Of a DNA stretch of 57,549 nucleotides, positions 1 through 8,749 are shown piece by piece (the first letter of the stretch is position 1; every line of letters starts with the position of its first letter). Below the pieces are notes generated by a model that saw nothing but the letters and a program-made list of their open reading frames with translations, was not told the origin of the DNA and did not search any database. The DNA lies in the NCBI GenBank assembly GCA_022769125.1, contig JALEKN010000063.1, positions 1 through 57,549 on the forward strand, read 5' to 3'. The stretch comes from Agathobacter sp. (GTDB taxonomy: Bacteria; Bacillota; Clostridia; Lachnospirales; Lachnospiraceae). Both the position numbers and the translations under genes were made by a program.

Positions 1-786
1 ACCGGAAATTGCCAGAATATGTGATATTCCCGCTTTCTGATAAAGACTTTTTGTTTCCGTATCAATCCGGCTCTTATCACCCACCAGCATGACCGACAAG
101 ACTCCGGCAAGCGCTTGATCCATTGCATTCCGATAAACCTCCGAAATTCTCTGTCGAAGCCGCCACAACCATTCCGACGTCGGAACACGCAGCCCAGCCA
201 GTCTGCTATTTTCTGGCGCGGCACGTTCGATCTTTGGATCTTTTACTGCGAAATCAATTTTCTGGCTAAAATAGAAATTTCTTTCGTCGAATCCACCTTC
301 ATTTGTTGCAGGAGTAAACATATGAACTTTTCCATTTACTAAGAGAATTTCTCCGATTGGATATTCATCGGATTGCAGATAGAGAATCACCTGATTGCAG
401 GCGACTTCTGTTTGTTTGGATACTGCATAGCAGTTTTTTAGATAAACACGCAATTGTTCCTTGCGATATTCCTTTTTATGAATCTCTCCGCAGAGGAAGA
501 TGTCCGCTCCCTCGCGTATTTGTTCCAGTTCCCTCTCTCGGAACTGTATCTGGGATTGCATGTGTATACAGCCACATATAAAAATCAGTGTCAGACTGCA
601 AATCCGAATTGCAAGTCGTTTATAATTGTGCTGCACCAGATATGGCAATACTGCATGGCAGGCAATAACTGCCGCAGCAGCCAATATTGCAATAGTCAAA
701 GTGCTAAATCCTTCCAACATAAAATGGCCATCAAGCAGTCCCAGACCAAAGACGCACGCCCATAAAAGCAGTGGTCTTTTTCTCAC
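1..786 (-). CDS. comEC: ComEC competence protein, N-terminal part (cut by window edge)
   Basis: The first 262 codons of ComEC, the inner-membrane channel for single-stranded DNA during natural transformation. The frame is open to the window edge. The start is a GTG at 786-784 that overlaps the stop of the GerMN gene in a GTGA junction, with a GGAG about 10 bases upstream. Two hydrophobic helices come first (about residues 6-60), then a DUF4131-like soluble region. The competence-domain signature GISHILAISG ends the visible part. It is the last visible gene of a minus operon that also carries comEA, which supports the assignment. The metallo-beta-lactamase-like C-terminal domain would lie outside the window. 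What is seen is the frame and motif; channel function is family knowledge. Confidence 0.9.
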   Translation of the reverse strand, partial: MRKRPLLLWACVFGLGLLDGHFMLEGFSTLTIAILAAAAVIACHAVLPYLVQHNYKRLAIRICSLTLIFICGCIHMQSQIQFRERELEQIREGADIFLCGEIHKKEYRKEQLRVYLKNCYAVSKQTEVACNQVILYLQSDEYPIGEILLVNGKVHMFTPATNEGGFDERNFYFSQKIDFAVKDPKIERAAPENSRLAGLRVPTSEWLWRLRQRISEVYRNAMDQALAGVLSVMLVGDKSRIDTETKSLYQKAGISHILAISG

Positions 787-1772
787 TCGGTTATTGTCTC
801 CGTTTCTGTTGTTTCCAGTGTTTCTTCTTCAGTTTCCGTACCCGGTTCAGCTTCCGTGCCATTCTCGGCAACAATACTGTAATCTGCCTCATACATTACA
901 GACAGATCATAGTTGTAACGGCACTTTCCCGAAGTATCGCCATTTACGGATATCTGTACTTTGTCTACGCTTTCAAGTTCTGACAAAGAATTGACAATAG
1001 AATACAACACTACCTGCTCGGTAATTTCTTCGTTCTGATTTCGAAACGTCTCATCCAGATTGACATAGCATACGCCATCTACTACCGTAAGCGTGATGAG
1101 TTTTGTTCCGGATGGAATTGTCGGCTGAAGTCCTTGTGTTTTCGGTCCACTCGTCAATTTTTCAATCACAAGCTTTTCCAGGGAAATATTGGAACTATAG
1201 TAGACATTTCGTTTCTCCGGAACCAGCTTCGTTCCATCCTCGTTTGCAAAATACAAAGTAAGTGTTGTCTCCACACTGGAATTGATCTGCTCCCCCGGAT
1301 TCTCTACAAAGCTGTCAGTATTCATACTTCCGACCAGATTTCCATTTTTGTCCTTATATGGTTCTCCCTCTACGGTAAAGTTGACATAGGATACTCCTTT
1401 GATCTGAACCAATGTTTTTACTACCGCCGCACGAAGCAGAACCTCATCTGCCGGAGGAAGTGAATAGATTCCCTGATTGAAATCAACCGCCAGAGAATAC
1501 CCGGTGAAAACAACCGATTCCACATTCACGCTGTCCGGAATCGTCTTGCGAAGATCCGATTGTTCCGGATCCTGTTTCAATCGATCCAGCAGATCCGTTG
1601 CAATCTGTGTTGTCTCCTCCCCGGTTGGATCACAATATGCTGTCTCAAGTTTTGTACCGTCAATATTCAAATAAAACAATTGATAACTGCCCTGATTTTT
1701 TTCATTCTTACATGCGCCAAGCATGAGAACCATAAAAATTGCCAGCACAGTCAAAATAACCTTCTTTTTCAT
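783..1772 (-). CDS. GerMN-domain lipoprotein
   Basis: A 329-residue lipoprotein with two GerMN (sporulation/germination) domains, at about residues 55-150 and 190-285. The N-terminus MKKKVILTVL and lipobox MLGAC (Cys21) predict export and lipid anchoring. I chose the ATG at 1772 over an ATG 15 bases upstream because AGGAG sits five bases before it; the upstream ATG would lie inside the kinase gene. The C-terminus is rich in Glu and Thr. It follows a sensor kinase and response regulator directly, so it may be an accessory or output of that two-component system. GerM of Bacillus is a sporulation lipoprotein, but GerMN domains also occur in non-spore contexts, so the role here is open. Confidence 0.85.
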   Translation of the reverse strand: MKKKVILTVLAIFMVLMLGACKNEKNQGSYQLFYLNIDGTKLETAYCDPTGEETTQIATDLLDRLKQDPEQSDLRKTIPDSVNVESVVFTGYSLAVDFNQGIYSLPPADEVLLRAAVVKTLVQIKGVSYVNFTVEGEPYKDKNGNLVGSMNTDSFVENPGEQINSSVETTLTLYFANEDGTKLVPEKRNVYYSSNISLEKLVIEKLTSGPKTQGLQPTIPSGTKLITLTVVDGVCYVNLDETFRNQNEEITEQVVLYSIVNSLSELESVDKVQISVNGDTSGKCRYNYDLSVMYEADYSIVAENGTEAEPGTETEEETLETTETETITE

Positions 1773-1779
1773 AGTGCTC

Positions 1780-3228
1780 CTAAACAATATATTTCAATGG
1801 GATACGAACATCAAACGTTGTTCCCTCTCCAACTACGCTATAGACCTTGATTGCACCTCTGTGCATCAGAATACTGCTTCGAGTGATGGCAAGTCCAAGT
1901 CCGGTTCCGCCAATCTCTCTCGAATGAGATTTATCTACACGGTAGAACCGCTCATAGATCAGGTCAAGGGATTCCTCCGGAATGCCTATGCCCGAATCTT
2001 CAACCTTCAGATAAAAATACTGATGATCTGCGTTTAACGACACATGTACCCAGCCTTCGCCATCATCTCTGTTGTATTTGATTCCATTTTCCACAAGGTT
2101 TGTAATCGCAAGCGTCAGCTTAACCTCATCAACATCTGCCGTTATCGGGCGGAAGCTCTCAAGAACTAGTTCCACCTTCTGCTTGTCAGCAATAGGCTGA
2201 AGCCTTTTAAGGATCTGTTCCAGCAGTTCATTGATATTAACTGTCGTAATATTCATATCCGCCGCCGACTTGTCCATCTTGACAAGCGACAAAAGATCGT
2301 TGATTATCTTTGTCTCACGGTCAATTTCATTGGTAATATCTCCCATGAACTCCTGATACATTTCAAGAGGTGCATCCGGCATACTGTTAATGGAATCTGC
2401 AAGCACCTTCATGGATGTAAGCGGTGTCTTAAGCTCATGTGACACATTCGACACAAACTCCTGCCTTGATTCATCCATCACACGCATACTCGAAAGCATC
2501 TCGTTAAACTTCGTGCATATCTGTATCGTTTCGGTGTAATCCGTCACTTCAAGCTTATCTGCCCCATATCCCTTTTGAATTTCATCAATCCCCTGCGATA
2601 CTTTATGCAGCGGCCGTACCAGATAAATGACATAGAGGATCCCAAAGAAGATAAACAGGGACACAAGCACCATTAAAATGGTCATTGCATTCTGCCGAAG
2701 ATAACTTTCATTCAAAATGATATTGTCCGTTGACACACTGACAAGCATGACACCAAGCACTCTTCCATCCGTATCATCCGGATTGATGATCGGTGTCGTC
2801 ATCTCAATGTAATGATTGATGGAATCATAATTGACAATCGATTCCCCGGAAAAGCTCTTAATAACCTCCTCTGAAATAATTGTCCGGTTACGGTCCAGAT
2901 TATATGTGTCATAAACAATCTTGAATGTATCATTTACAATGATTGCACGGCCATCATATATCGTCGTAAGCATGTCGATCTGGGCCTGGATATTTGCCGT
3001 GCTGTCTGTCGTATCCGTCAGGAACTGACTCGTGGCAACCTGGTTGGCAAGGATCGTCGTCTGCCGCAGGACTTCACTCTCCCGGATAGATACCGCACGG
3101 GATTCATAGGAGTTTAAAACTCCTGTACACAAAATAACACTTGGCAGGACCGTCAATATAATGATCAGAAGGATCAGCCGAAACTTCATACTTTTTATAA
3201 ACGCCCATAAGCGCGACTTTTTTTTCAT
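1780..3228 (-). CDS. Sensor histidine kinase (WalK/PhoR-like)
   Basis: A 482-residue membrane sensor kinase. From the start used: membrane helix about 17-37, an extracytoplasmic sensor region about 40-180, second helix about 183-203, HAMP about 204-256, HisKA with phospho-acceptor His264 in NVSHELKTPL, then a HATPase domain with the DSGIGIP and GGTGLGL boxes. An ATG lies four codons upstream (3240), but GGAG with six-base spacing precedes the ATG at 3228, which I prefer. The stop TAG is just before the GerMN ribosome binding site. It is paired with the response regulator upstream, with a 15-base gap. The domain order resembles WalK/PhoR/ResE kinases; the signal is not evident from sequence. 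Confidence 0.92.
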   Translation of the reverse strand: MKKKSRLWAFIKSMKFRLILLIIILTVLPSVILCTGVLNSYESRAVSIRESEVLRQTTILANQVATSQFLTDTTDSTANIQAQIDMLTTIYDGRAIIVNDTFKIVYDTYNLDRNRTIISEEVIKSFSGESIVNYDSINHYIEMTTPIINPDDTDGRVLGVMLVSVSTDNIILNESYLRQNAMTILMVLVSLFIFFGILYVIYLVRPLHKVSQGIDEIQKGYGADKLEVTDYTETIQICTKFNEMLSSMRVMDESRQEFVSNVSHELKTPLTSMKVLADSINSMPDAPLEMYQEFMGDITNEIDRETKIINDLLSLVKMDKSAADMNITTVNINELLEQILKRLQPIADKQKVELVLESFRPITADVDEVKLTLAITNLVENGIKYNRDDGEGWVHVSLNADHQYFYLKVEDSGIGIPEESLDLIYERFYRVDKSHSREIGGTGLGLAITRSSILMHRGAIKVYSVVGEGTTFDVRIPLKYIV

Positions 3229-3243
3229 TCTTTTCTCCATCCG

Positions 3244-3936
3244 CTACTTCTGGTAGTAATAGTATCCCACACCCCACTTGGTATGAATGTACTTCGGCTC
3301 GCTCGGATTGCTCTCCACCTTCTCACGCAGGCGCCGTACATGAACATCCACGGTTCTTTCATCCCCCGGGAAATCATTGCCCCATACCAGCGCAAGAAGT
3401 GTCTCCCTGCTGTACACTTTGTTCTCGTTCTTGATAAAAAGCTCCATCAGATCAAACTCCTTTGCGGTAAGGTTGACCTCTCTTCCAAGGATGAATAATC
3501 TCCGGCTGTCTGTGTCGAGACGCAGATCCCCTTTTTCAATGATAGATGGATTTTGTTCCTTCTTCGGCTGCGCCGAGGTGCGCCGCATAATTGCCTTGAT
3601 TCTTGCCTTGACCTCAAGGATATTGAATGGTTTAGTAATATAGTCATCCGCCCCATACTCAAGACCTAATATTTTATCCATGTCATCCCCTTTTGCCGTG
3701 AGCATGACGATCGGCATATCGGAGAATTCCCGGATTGCCTGGCAGACCTCAAACCCATCCATCTTTGGAAGCATGATATCAAGCAGGATCATATCATAAT
3801 GATTTGCTTTTGCCATAGAGAGAGCTTCTTCTCCATCATATGCACAATCCACTTCCATTCCATCCTGCTCCAAACTGAAACGGATTCCTTTTACAATCAG
3901 CTTTTCATCGTCAACAACAAGAACTTTTTTTGCCAT
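3244..3936 (-). CDS. OmpR/PhoB-family response regulator
   Basis: A 230-residue transcriptional regulator. The receiver domain (about 3-120) has the acidic pair VVDDE, phospho-acceptor Asp53 in LLDIMLP and the conserved KPF. The C-terminal winged helix (about 135-228) has the typical ERTVDVHVRRLREKV recognition region. A TTG four codons upstream is in frame, but GAGGTG lies four bases before the ATG at 3936, so the protein starts MAKKVLVVDDE. It is translationally close to comEA (which ends at 3945) and to its cognate kinase. Comparable operons of a two-component pair plus GerMN protein are common in Clostridia; targets are unknown. Confidence 0.93.
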   Translation of the reverse strand: MAKKVLVVDDEKLIVKGIRFSLEQDGMEVDCAYDGEEALSMAKANHYDMILLDIMLPKMDGFEVCQAIREFSDMPIVMLTAKGDDMDKILGLEYGADDYITKPFNILEVKARIKAIMRRTSAQPKKEQNPSIIEKGDLRLDTDSRRLFILGREVNLTAKEFDLMELFIKNENKVYSRETLLALVWGNDFPGDERTVDVHVRRLREKVESNPSEPKYIHTKWGVGYYYYQK

Positions 3937-3944
3937 TTTACACC

Positions 3945-4637
3945 TCAATCAACCGTAATATATTCTTTTATTTTTGAAAAAACAGCTTCCTTGATTCCCG
4001 GAATCTCCATGATCTCCTCGATGGAAGAAAAGCGCCCATGCTCTGTTCTGTAGGCGATGATGTTCTTCGCTTTCGCCTCGCCGATGCCCGGAAGACCGGT
4101 AAGCGCCACCTGATCCGCAGTGTTGATGTTTACTAGTCCGGCTGTCTGCGGCGACTGGCTGGAGTCCGAAGCATTCTGGCTGTCCCCCTGTGGAATCGAA
4201 TTTCCGGTGTCCCAGCCATCCTCCGTCCATGAATCAGCCTCCACAATTGTCGGAACATACACCTTCTGTCCATCACAGATTGATCCGGCCAGATTCAGGT
4301 AATCTGTACTGGCATCCTCCGAGAAACCGCCTGCGGCCTCAATAGCATCCCAGACACGGCAGTCCTCCTTAAGGGTATACACGCCCGGACTATCCACAGC
4401 GCCGCACACATGCACCACAATCGTCTGCTTCTCTCCATGAGCAGATTCTGCCTTCTCTGGCAGCGGATCGTAATCCGTGGAACCGGTATCCTCAGTTTCT
4501 TCCGGGGGAAGCAGGTCAGCACTCTCTGTCCCGCTGCTTTGAACCGTATTGATCAAAACAGCTTCATTTCGGCTGCCACATCCGCACAAAAAACAGATTG
4601 CCGCAGCAATCAAGGTCATTTTTATTCTGTTTATCAT
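3945..4637 (-). CDS. comEA: ComEA-like helix-hairpin-helix DNA-binding protein
   Basis: A 230-residue exported protein of the ComEA family, the surface receptor that binds double-stranded DNA and passes it to ComEC. An N-terminal hydrophobic segment ends in a possible lipobox LCGC (Cys20). An acidic, low-complexity linker (about 35-70) follows, then an SLBB domain (about 72-130: VHVCGAVDSPGVYTL) and a C-terminal double helix-hairpin-helix (about 168-230: INTADQVALTGLPGIG). The AAGGGAG ribosome binding site is well placed. Finding ComEA as first gene and ComEC as last gene of this operon supports both calls. A lipid anchor would be unusual, since B. subtilis ComEA has a transmembrane helix; the helix alone could serve as anchor. 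Confidence 0.9.
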   Translation of the reverse strand: MINRIKMTLIAAAICFLCGCGSRNEAVLINTVQSSGTESADLLPPEETEDTGSTDYDPLPEKAESAHGEKQTIVVHVCGAVDSPGVYTLKEDCRVWDAIEAAGGFSEDASTDYLNLAGSICDGQKVYVPTIVEADSWTEDGWDTGNSIPQGDSQNASDSSQSPQTAGLVNINTADQVALTGLPGIGEAKAKNIIAYRTEHGRFSSIEEIMEIPGIKEAVFSKIKEYITVD

Positions 4638-4678
4638 ATTGTCTCCCTTCGAATCGGGAGAAAGATTAGTGTCTTTGT

Positions 4679-4753
4679 TTATTTTAACGACTTTTTACAC
4701 CTATTACAAGTGTGTTTCATTATTATTTCACTTTTTTCAGGTGAAAGAGCCAT
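4679..4753 (-). CDS. Possible 24-residue small protein with CxxC
   Basis: A very short minus-strand ORF, MALSPEKSEIIMKHTCNRCK plus four residues. It starts at an ATG six bases after a strong AGGAGG and ends in TAA. It has a Cys-x2-Cys pair like the first half of a zinc ribbon. It lies between the argD terminator hairpin and the comEA promoter, which overlaps its last codons. It may be a real micropeptide, the stub of a decayed gene, or chance. I recognise no family. Confidence 0.3.
   Translation of the reverse strand: MALSPEKSEIIMKHTCNRCKKSLK
4681..4709 (-). promoter_or_regulatory. Predicted sigma-A promoter for comEA operon
   Basis: On the minus strand, TTGTAA and TAAAAT are separated by 17 bases, about 45 bases upstream of the comEA start. 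No other good match lies closer. It overlaps the 3' end of the small ORF described separately. Confidence 0.6.
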
Positions 4754-4789
4754 CTTAAACCTCCTTAAACACCTATGGGGACACGCAAA

Positions 4790-4825
4790 GTGAAAGCGCC
4801 CGTCTTACAATCCGGGCGCTTTCAC
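4790..4825 (-). terminator. Hairpin downstream of argD
   Basis: A perfect 13-bp stem (GTGAAAGCGCCCG with its complement) and 10-base loop, just after the arg operon. The U-tract on the minus strand is poor. A second small stem, AAAACAG-TTAT-CTGTTTT, lies at 4830-4847, closer to the argD stop. Together they probably end the arg transcript. Confidence 0.6.
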
Positions 4826-4854
4826 ACACAAAACAGTTATCTGTTTTAAAAAAA

Positions 4855-6051
4855 TTATTTCATTTCATCCAACGTCTTTTCAAGCTTTTCAATCATTTCA
4901 TCCACATGCTCTTTCTCTATGACAAGAGGTGGAACAAAACGCAGCACATCGCTTCCCGCAGTAATCACAATCAGTCCATTTTCAAGTGCCTTTGCAGATA
5001 CTTTTCCAACTGGAAGCGTGCATACAAGTCCGCGCATCAGTCCCATGCCCCGGTGTGCAGTCAGGCAGTCATATTTGTCTACCAATTCATCCAGGCGTCT
5101 GGCAAGATATGGTGCGACCTCATTCACGTGATCGATAATTGAAAGTTCTTCAAACTGATCAAATACTGCCGATACTGCTGCCCCGACAAACGGGTTACCA
5201 CCATAAGTCGTTCCATGGTCTCCCGGTGCCAGCGATTTGTCTGCTACTTTCTGGGTCATCAAAAATGCGCCGACCGGAACGCCGCAACCAAGAGCCTTTG
5301 CAACTGTCATAATGTCCGGTTTCACATTGTAATTCTGCCATGCGAACATCTTTCCGCTTCGTCCCATTCCGCATTGGATCTCATCGAGAACCAGCAAAAT
5401 ATCATGTTCATCACAAAGTGCCCGCACACCGGATAAAAACGCCTCATCTGCCGGATAGATACCACCCTCGCCTTGTACCGTCTCCATGATGATCGCACAG
5501 GTCTTATCCGTAATAAGCGCTTTTACGCTGTCCAAATTGTTAAACTCTGCAAACTTAACTCCCGGAAGCAGTGGCTCAAATGGTTCCTGATAATGCGCAT
5601 TTCCTGTTACAGATAGCGCACCGATGCTGCGTCCGTGAAAGGAATGCTGCATCGCAATGATCTCATGCCCCGCATGTCCGTCTCTTGTATAGGCATATTT
5701 CTTAGCGGCCTTTATCGCCCCCTCAATTGCCTCGGTTCCGCTGTTCGTAAAGAATACACGATCCATGCCGCTTGCTGCCAGAACCTTCTGTGCAGCAGCG
5801 ATTGTTGGCTCGTTATAGTAGAGATTTGAAGTGTGAAGCAGTGCATCTACCTGATTCTTTAGTGCCGTCTTATGTGCTTCGTTGCTGTATCCAAGCGCAC
5901 ATACTGCGATACCTGCAGCAAAGTCCAGATATTTTTTTCCATCTGTATCATACAGATAAACGCCCTCACCGTGATCAAGCACCAACGGAAAACGATTGTA
6001 CGTATGCAGCAGACTGCTCTCGGCAGCATTTATGTAATCACTTTTATTCAT
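4855..6051 (-). CDS. argD: Acetylornithine aminotransferase
   Basis: A 398-residue class-III PLP aminotransferase that converts N-acetylglutamate semialdehyde to N-acetylornithine in arginine synthesis. Visible motifs are [14 protein letters not shown] (cofactor phosphate binding), HSFHGRS, the [11 protein letters not shown] strand (Asp223) and PLP lysine Lys252 in TVAKALGCG. The frame is open 45 codons further upstream, but that stretch is antisense-free overlap with argB. The ATG at 6051 ([10 protein letters not shown]) overlaps the argB stop by eight bases and has GGAGG 12 bases upstream, so translation is probably coupled. It is the last gene of argC-GNAT-argB-argD. Confidence 0.95.
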   Translation of the reverse strand: MNKSDYINAAESSLLHTYNRFPLVLDHGEGVYLYDTDGKKYLDFAAGIAVCALGYSNEAHKTALKNQVDALLHTSNLYYNEPTIAAAQKVLAASGMDRVFFTNSGTEAIEGAIKAAKKYAYTRDGHAGHEIIAMQHSFHGRSIGALSVTGNAHYQEPFEPLLPGVKFAEFNNLDSVKALITDKTCAIIMETVQGEGGIYPADEAFLSGVRALCDEHDILLVLDEIQCGMGRSGKMFAWQNYNVKPDIMTVAKALGCGVPVGAFLMTQKVADKSLAPGDHGTTYGGNPFVGAAVSAVFDQFEELSIIDHVNEVAPYLARRLDELVDKYDCLTAHRGMGLMRGLVCTLPVGKVSAKALENGLIVITAGSDVLRFVPPLVIEKEHVDEMIEKLEKTLDEMK

Positions 6052-6943
6052 TGTAGAATTTATCCTCCTGATCTCCCAAAATAGCAGTTCCGATTCCCTT
6101 GTTTGTAAAGATTTCAAGGAGCAGGCAATGTGCGATTCTTCCATCAAGGATGTGCACTCTTGAAACACCATTCTCGATTGCATCAATACAATTGTTCAGC
6201 TTCGGCAGCATACCACCTCCGATAAATCCATCCCCGATCAGCTCTTTCGCCTCGGAAACCGTAAGTTCGGAGATAAGTGTGCTCTTGTCTTCCGGATCTT
6301 TGTACACACCTTCAATGTCCGTTAAAAAGGCAAGCTTTTCTGCCTCAACCGCTCTTGCAATCGCGCAGGCAGCATCATCCGCATTGATATTGTAGGTCTG
6401 GTAATTCTCATCCATACCGATTGGACATACGATTGGAAGGAAATCCTTCTCCAAAAGGTCGTGCAGAATCTTTGGATCAACCTCTGTGATTTCTCCGACA
6501 AAGCCGATATCCTGTCCGCCGGACAACTTCTTCTTAACCTTGAGCAGCCCGCCGTCCTTACCACTGATACCGATGGAACGAACACCAAGTTCTTCCACCA
6601 GTTTGACAAGCGATTTATTGACTTTGTTTAGCACCATCTCAGCGATTTCCATCGTTGCCTCATCCGTCTTACGAAGACCGTTGACAAACTCAGGCTCCAT
6701 TCCAACCTTCTCAACCCAGCGGCTGATCTCCTTGCCGCCGCCGTGAACAATAATCGGTTTAAACCCAACCAGCTTTAATAGGGTTACATCCTGAATCACC
6801 TGTTTTTTTAATTTTTCATCCACCATCGCAGATCCGCCGTATTTGACAACGATGATCTTGCGGTTAAAACGCTGGATATACGGAAGTGCCTCGATCAGCA
6901 CCTGTGCCTTGGCCAATAATTCATCCATATTCTGCTCTGCCAT
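6044..6943 (-). CDS. argB: Acetylglutamate kinase
   Basis: A 299-residue amino-acid kinase that phosphorylates N-acetylglutamate. It has VVKYGGSAM (Lys34), the glycine loop [11 protein letters not shown] and [10 protein letters not shown] near the C-terminus. About 25 residues form an N-terminal helix ahead of the kinase core ([16 protein letters not shown]). In characterised enzymes this helix interlinks hexamers and goes with feedback inhibition by arginine, so this enzyme is probably the arginine-sensed step. It lies in the arg operon, between the GNAT gene (17-base gap) and argD (overlap). Confidence 0.95.
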   Translation of the reverse strand: MAEQNMDELLAKAQVLIEALPYIQRFNRKIIVVKYGGSAMVDEKLKKQVIQDVTLLKLVGFKPIIVHGGGKEISRWVEKVGMEPEFVNGLRKTDEATMEIAEMVLNKVNKSLVKLVEELGVRSIGISGKDGGLLKVKKKLSGGQDIGFVGEITEVDPKILHDLLEKDFLPIVCPIGMDENYQTYNINADDAACAIARAVEAEKLAFLTDIEGVYKDPEDKSTLISELTVSEAKELIGDGFIGGGMLPKLNNCIDAIENGVSRVHILDGRIAHCLLLEIFTNKGIGTAILGDQEDKFYNE

Positions 6944-6959
6944 TTTAATGTCCCCTTTT

Positions 6960-7421
6960 CTAACGGTTAAAATTTGTTATATTCTGATCATTTAACGTAA
7001 AATCATAATAGTTTAAATCCTCGCGAAATGTCCAGCCCTCGCCTTTCCAGAACTGATTTCCGATTTCGTTCGACTTAAACGCAATCAGGTTGACCTTGTT
7101 GATATGCTCTGCCTGAAGAGCACGCATACAGGCAACCGCCATTGCCTTTCCGATTCCGTGCTTGCGGTAGCTCTCATGCACACACACATGATACAGACAG
7201 CCTCTGCGTCCATCATGCCCACACAGAATAGCACCTACAATCTTACCATCAGCAATCGCAACCACGCTTGTGGAAGGGTTTCTCATGAGGAAGCGCTCTA
7301 CTCCCTCCCTTGAATCGTCAATAGATCGGATTCCAAATCCATGAATACTCATCCATAGTTCATACACTGCATCATAATCCGCGATTGTCATTGTCCGAAT
7401 TTCATAAGAAAAATCCGCCAT
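6960..7421 (-). CDS. GNAT acetyltransferase inside the arginine operon
   Basis: A 153-residue GCN5-related N-acetyltransferase. The acetyl-CoA binding region [16 protein letters not shown] is clear, followed by [13 protein letters not shown], typical of the last strands of the fold. A GTG three codons upstream is in frame, but AGAGGTG with six-base spacing points to the ATG at 7421. It sits between argC and argB, the position where argJ is often found in Clostridia. N-acetylglutamate synthase activity (a short ArgA) is therefore a reasonable guess from position. A protein or small-molecule acetyltransferase of other function cannot be excluded. Confidence 0.8.
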   Translation of the reverse strand: MADFSYEIRTMTIADYDAVYELWMSIHGFGIRSIDDSREGVERFLMRNPSTSVVAIADGKIVGAILCGHDGRRGCLYHVCVHESYRKHGIGKAMAVACMRALQAEHINKVNLIAFKSNEIGNQFWKGEGWTFREDLNYYDFTLNDQNITNFNR

Positions 7422-7436
7422 GCCCTGCACCTCTTT

Positions 7437-8495
7437 CTATGGGAACATCGGAACCATCCGAAGTCCTTCCGCTTCCTCGAACCCAAACATAAGATTCATG
7501 TTCTGGACTGCCTGTCCTGCCGCACCCTTTACCAGATTATCAAGCGCGCCCATCATGATGATCCGACCGGTACGCTCGTCAATCACGAAATTGATATCCA
7601 CATAGTTGCTGCCTTCTACCCATTTTGTCTCCGGACACATGCCCTTTTTCAGCACGCGGACAAAACGCTCATTTGCATAATATTTATCATATACTGCTTT
7701 GATTTCTTCGTAAGCAGGATACGTTCCATCCGGCTTCTTATTTAATGTCGCATACTCGGTTGCAAGAATACCGCGGTTCATCGGAACAAGGTGCGGTGTA
7801 AAGCTGACGATGATCTGTTTTCCGGCTGCATAACCAAGCTGCTCCTCAATCTCAGGCGTATGGCGGTGTGTTGCCACGCCGTATGCTTTCATGCTCTCAT
7901 TGACCTCACAGAAGAGATTTGCAACCTTTGCGCCTCGCCCGGCGCCGGAAGTACCGGATTTTGCATCGATAATAAGCGTATCCGGATCTATCAATCCTTC
8001 CTTTACCAACGGATATGCCGTCAGAATTGAACAAGTTGTATAACAGCCAGGATTGGCCACTAGTCTTGTATGCTCTGTGATCTTGTCGCGATTGATCTCA
8101 CAAAGGCCATAGACCGCTTCGTCAATAAACTGTGGGCTCTTGTGCTCAATCTTGTACCATTTCTCGTACACCGCAACATCTTTGATACGGAAATCAGCGC
8201 TCAAGTCAATGATCTTTACTTTATTTAAAATATCCTCTGTAAGCACGCCTGCCAAAAAGCCCTGCGGTGTTGCAGTAAAGATGACATCTACCTGATCCGC
8301 AAGTTCTTCCATATTGTCATCCATGCACTTGGCATCCACGATCTGAAACAGATTACCATATACATCCGCATAGTCCTGATCCACATAACTTCTTGATCCG
8401 TACCATGCAATCTCCACATCCTTGTGATTCATCAGAATGCGCACCAGCTCTGCACCAGCATATCCGGTCGCGCCGATTATTCCTGCTTTTATCAT
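7437..8495 (-). CDS. argC: N-acetyl-gamma-glutamyl-phosphate reductase
   Basis: A 352-residue NADPH-dependent reductase, the third step of arginine synthesis. It has the Rossmann motif GIIGATGYAGAEL at residues 6-18 and the catalytic cysteine in VANPGCYTT (Cys151). HTPEIEE and FTPHLVPMNRG are conserved C-terminal stretches. The frame is open 16 codons further upstream, but GGGGA eight bases before the ATG at 8495 marks the start (MIKAGIIGAT). It is the first gene of the minus arg operon, divergent from argG. Confidence 0.95.
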   Translation of the reverse strand: MIKAGIIGATGYAGAELVRILMNHKDVEIAWYGSRSYVDQDYADVYGNLFQIVDAKCMDDNMEELADQVDVIFTATPQGFLAGVLTEDILNKVKIIDLSADFRIKDVAVYEKWYKIEHKSPQFIDEAVYGLCEINRDKITEHTRLVANPGCYTTCSILTAYPLVKEGLIDPDTLIIDAKSGTSGAGRGAKVANLFCEVNESMKAYGVATHRHTPEIEEQLGYAAGKQIIVSFTPHLVPMNRGILATEYATLNKKPDGTYPAYEEIKAVYDKYYANERFVRVLKKGMCPETKWVEGSNYVDINFVIDERTGRIIMMGALDNLVKGAAGQAVQNMNLMFGFEEAEGLRMVPMFP

Positions 8496-8624
8496 AATCG
8501 AAATCCCCTTTATCTCATTCCACTTATTCAATCCCTTCCCCAAGGGAAGAGTCAGAATAGTTACTCTGCTTAATAATATAGTATACCTTCCTTATCTCGT
8601 AAAGAGAAAAAGTGCACAAAGTTT

Positions 8625-8658
8625 TGCATATTTATACATTGTTTTGTATATTTTTTCA
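8625..8658. promoter_or_regulatory. Tandem ARG-box-like operators between argC and argG
   Basis: Two 14-mers, TGCATATTTATACA (8625-8638) and TGTATATTTTTTCA (8645-8658), each differ at two or so positions from the ArgR/AhrC half-site pattern TGAAT-N4-ATTCA. Their starts are 20 bases apart, close to the spacing of paired ARG boxes. They lie just upstream of the argG -35 box and in the leader side of argC, so ArgR could repress both units. The match is by eye. Confidence 0.45.
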
Positions 8659-8659
8659 C

Positions 8660-8688
8660 TTGCGTTCCTATATGATTTGATGTATAGT
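8660..8688 (+). promoter_or_regulatory. Predicted sigma-A promoter for argG
   Basis: TTGCGT and TATAGT with a 17-base spacer, about 62 bases before the argG start codon. The tandem ARG-box-like sites end two bases upstream of the -35. Confidence 0.65.
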
Positions 8689-8749
8689 TATCGTGACTAA
8701 AAAAAGAAAGTACTTGATTAAGAATTATACAAAAAGAAAGGGTGTTACT

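Noticed and set aside
4855-6186. argD of 443 residues from the first in-frame start
   Set aside because: The extra residues overlap argB and lack family similarity; the start at 6051 has coupling overlap and a ribosome binding site.
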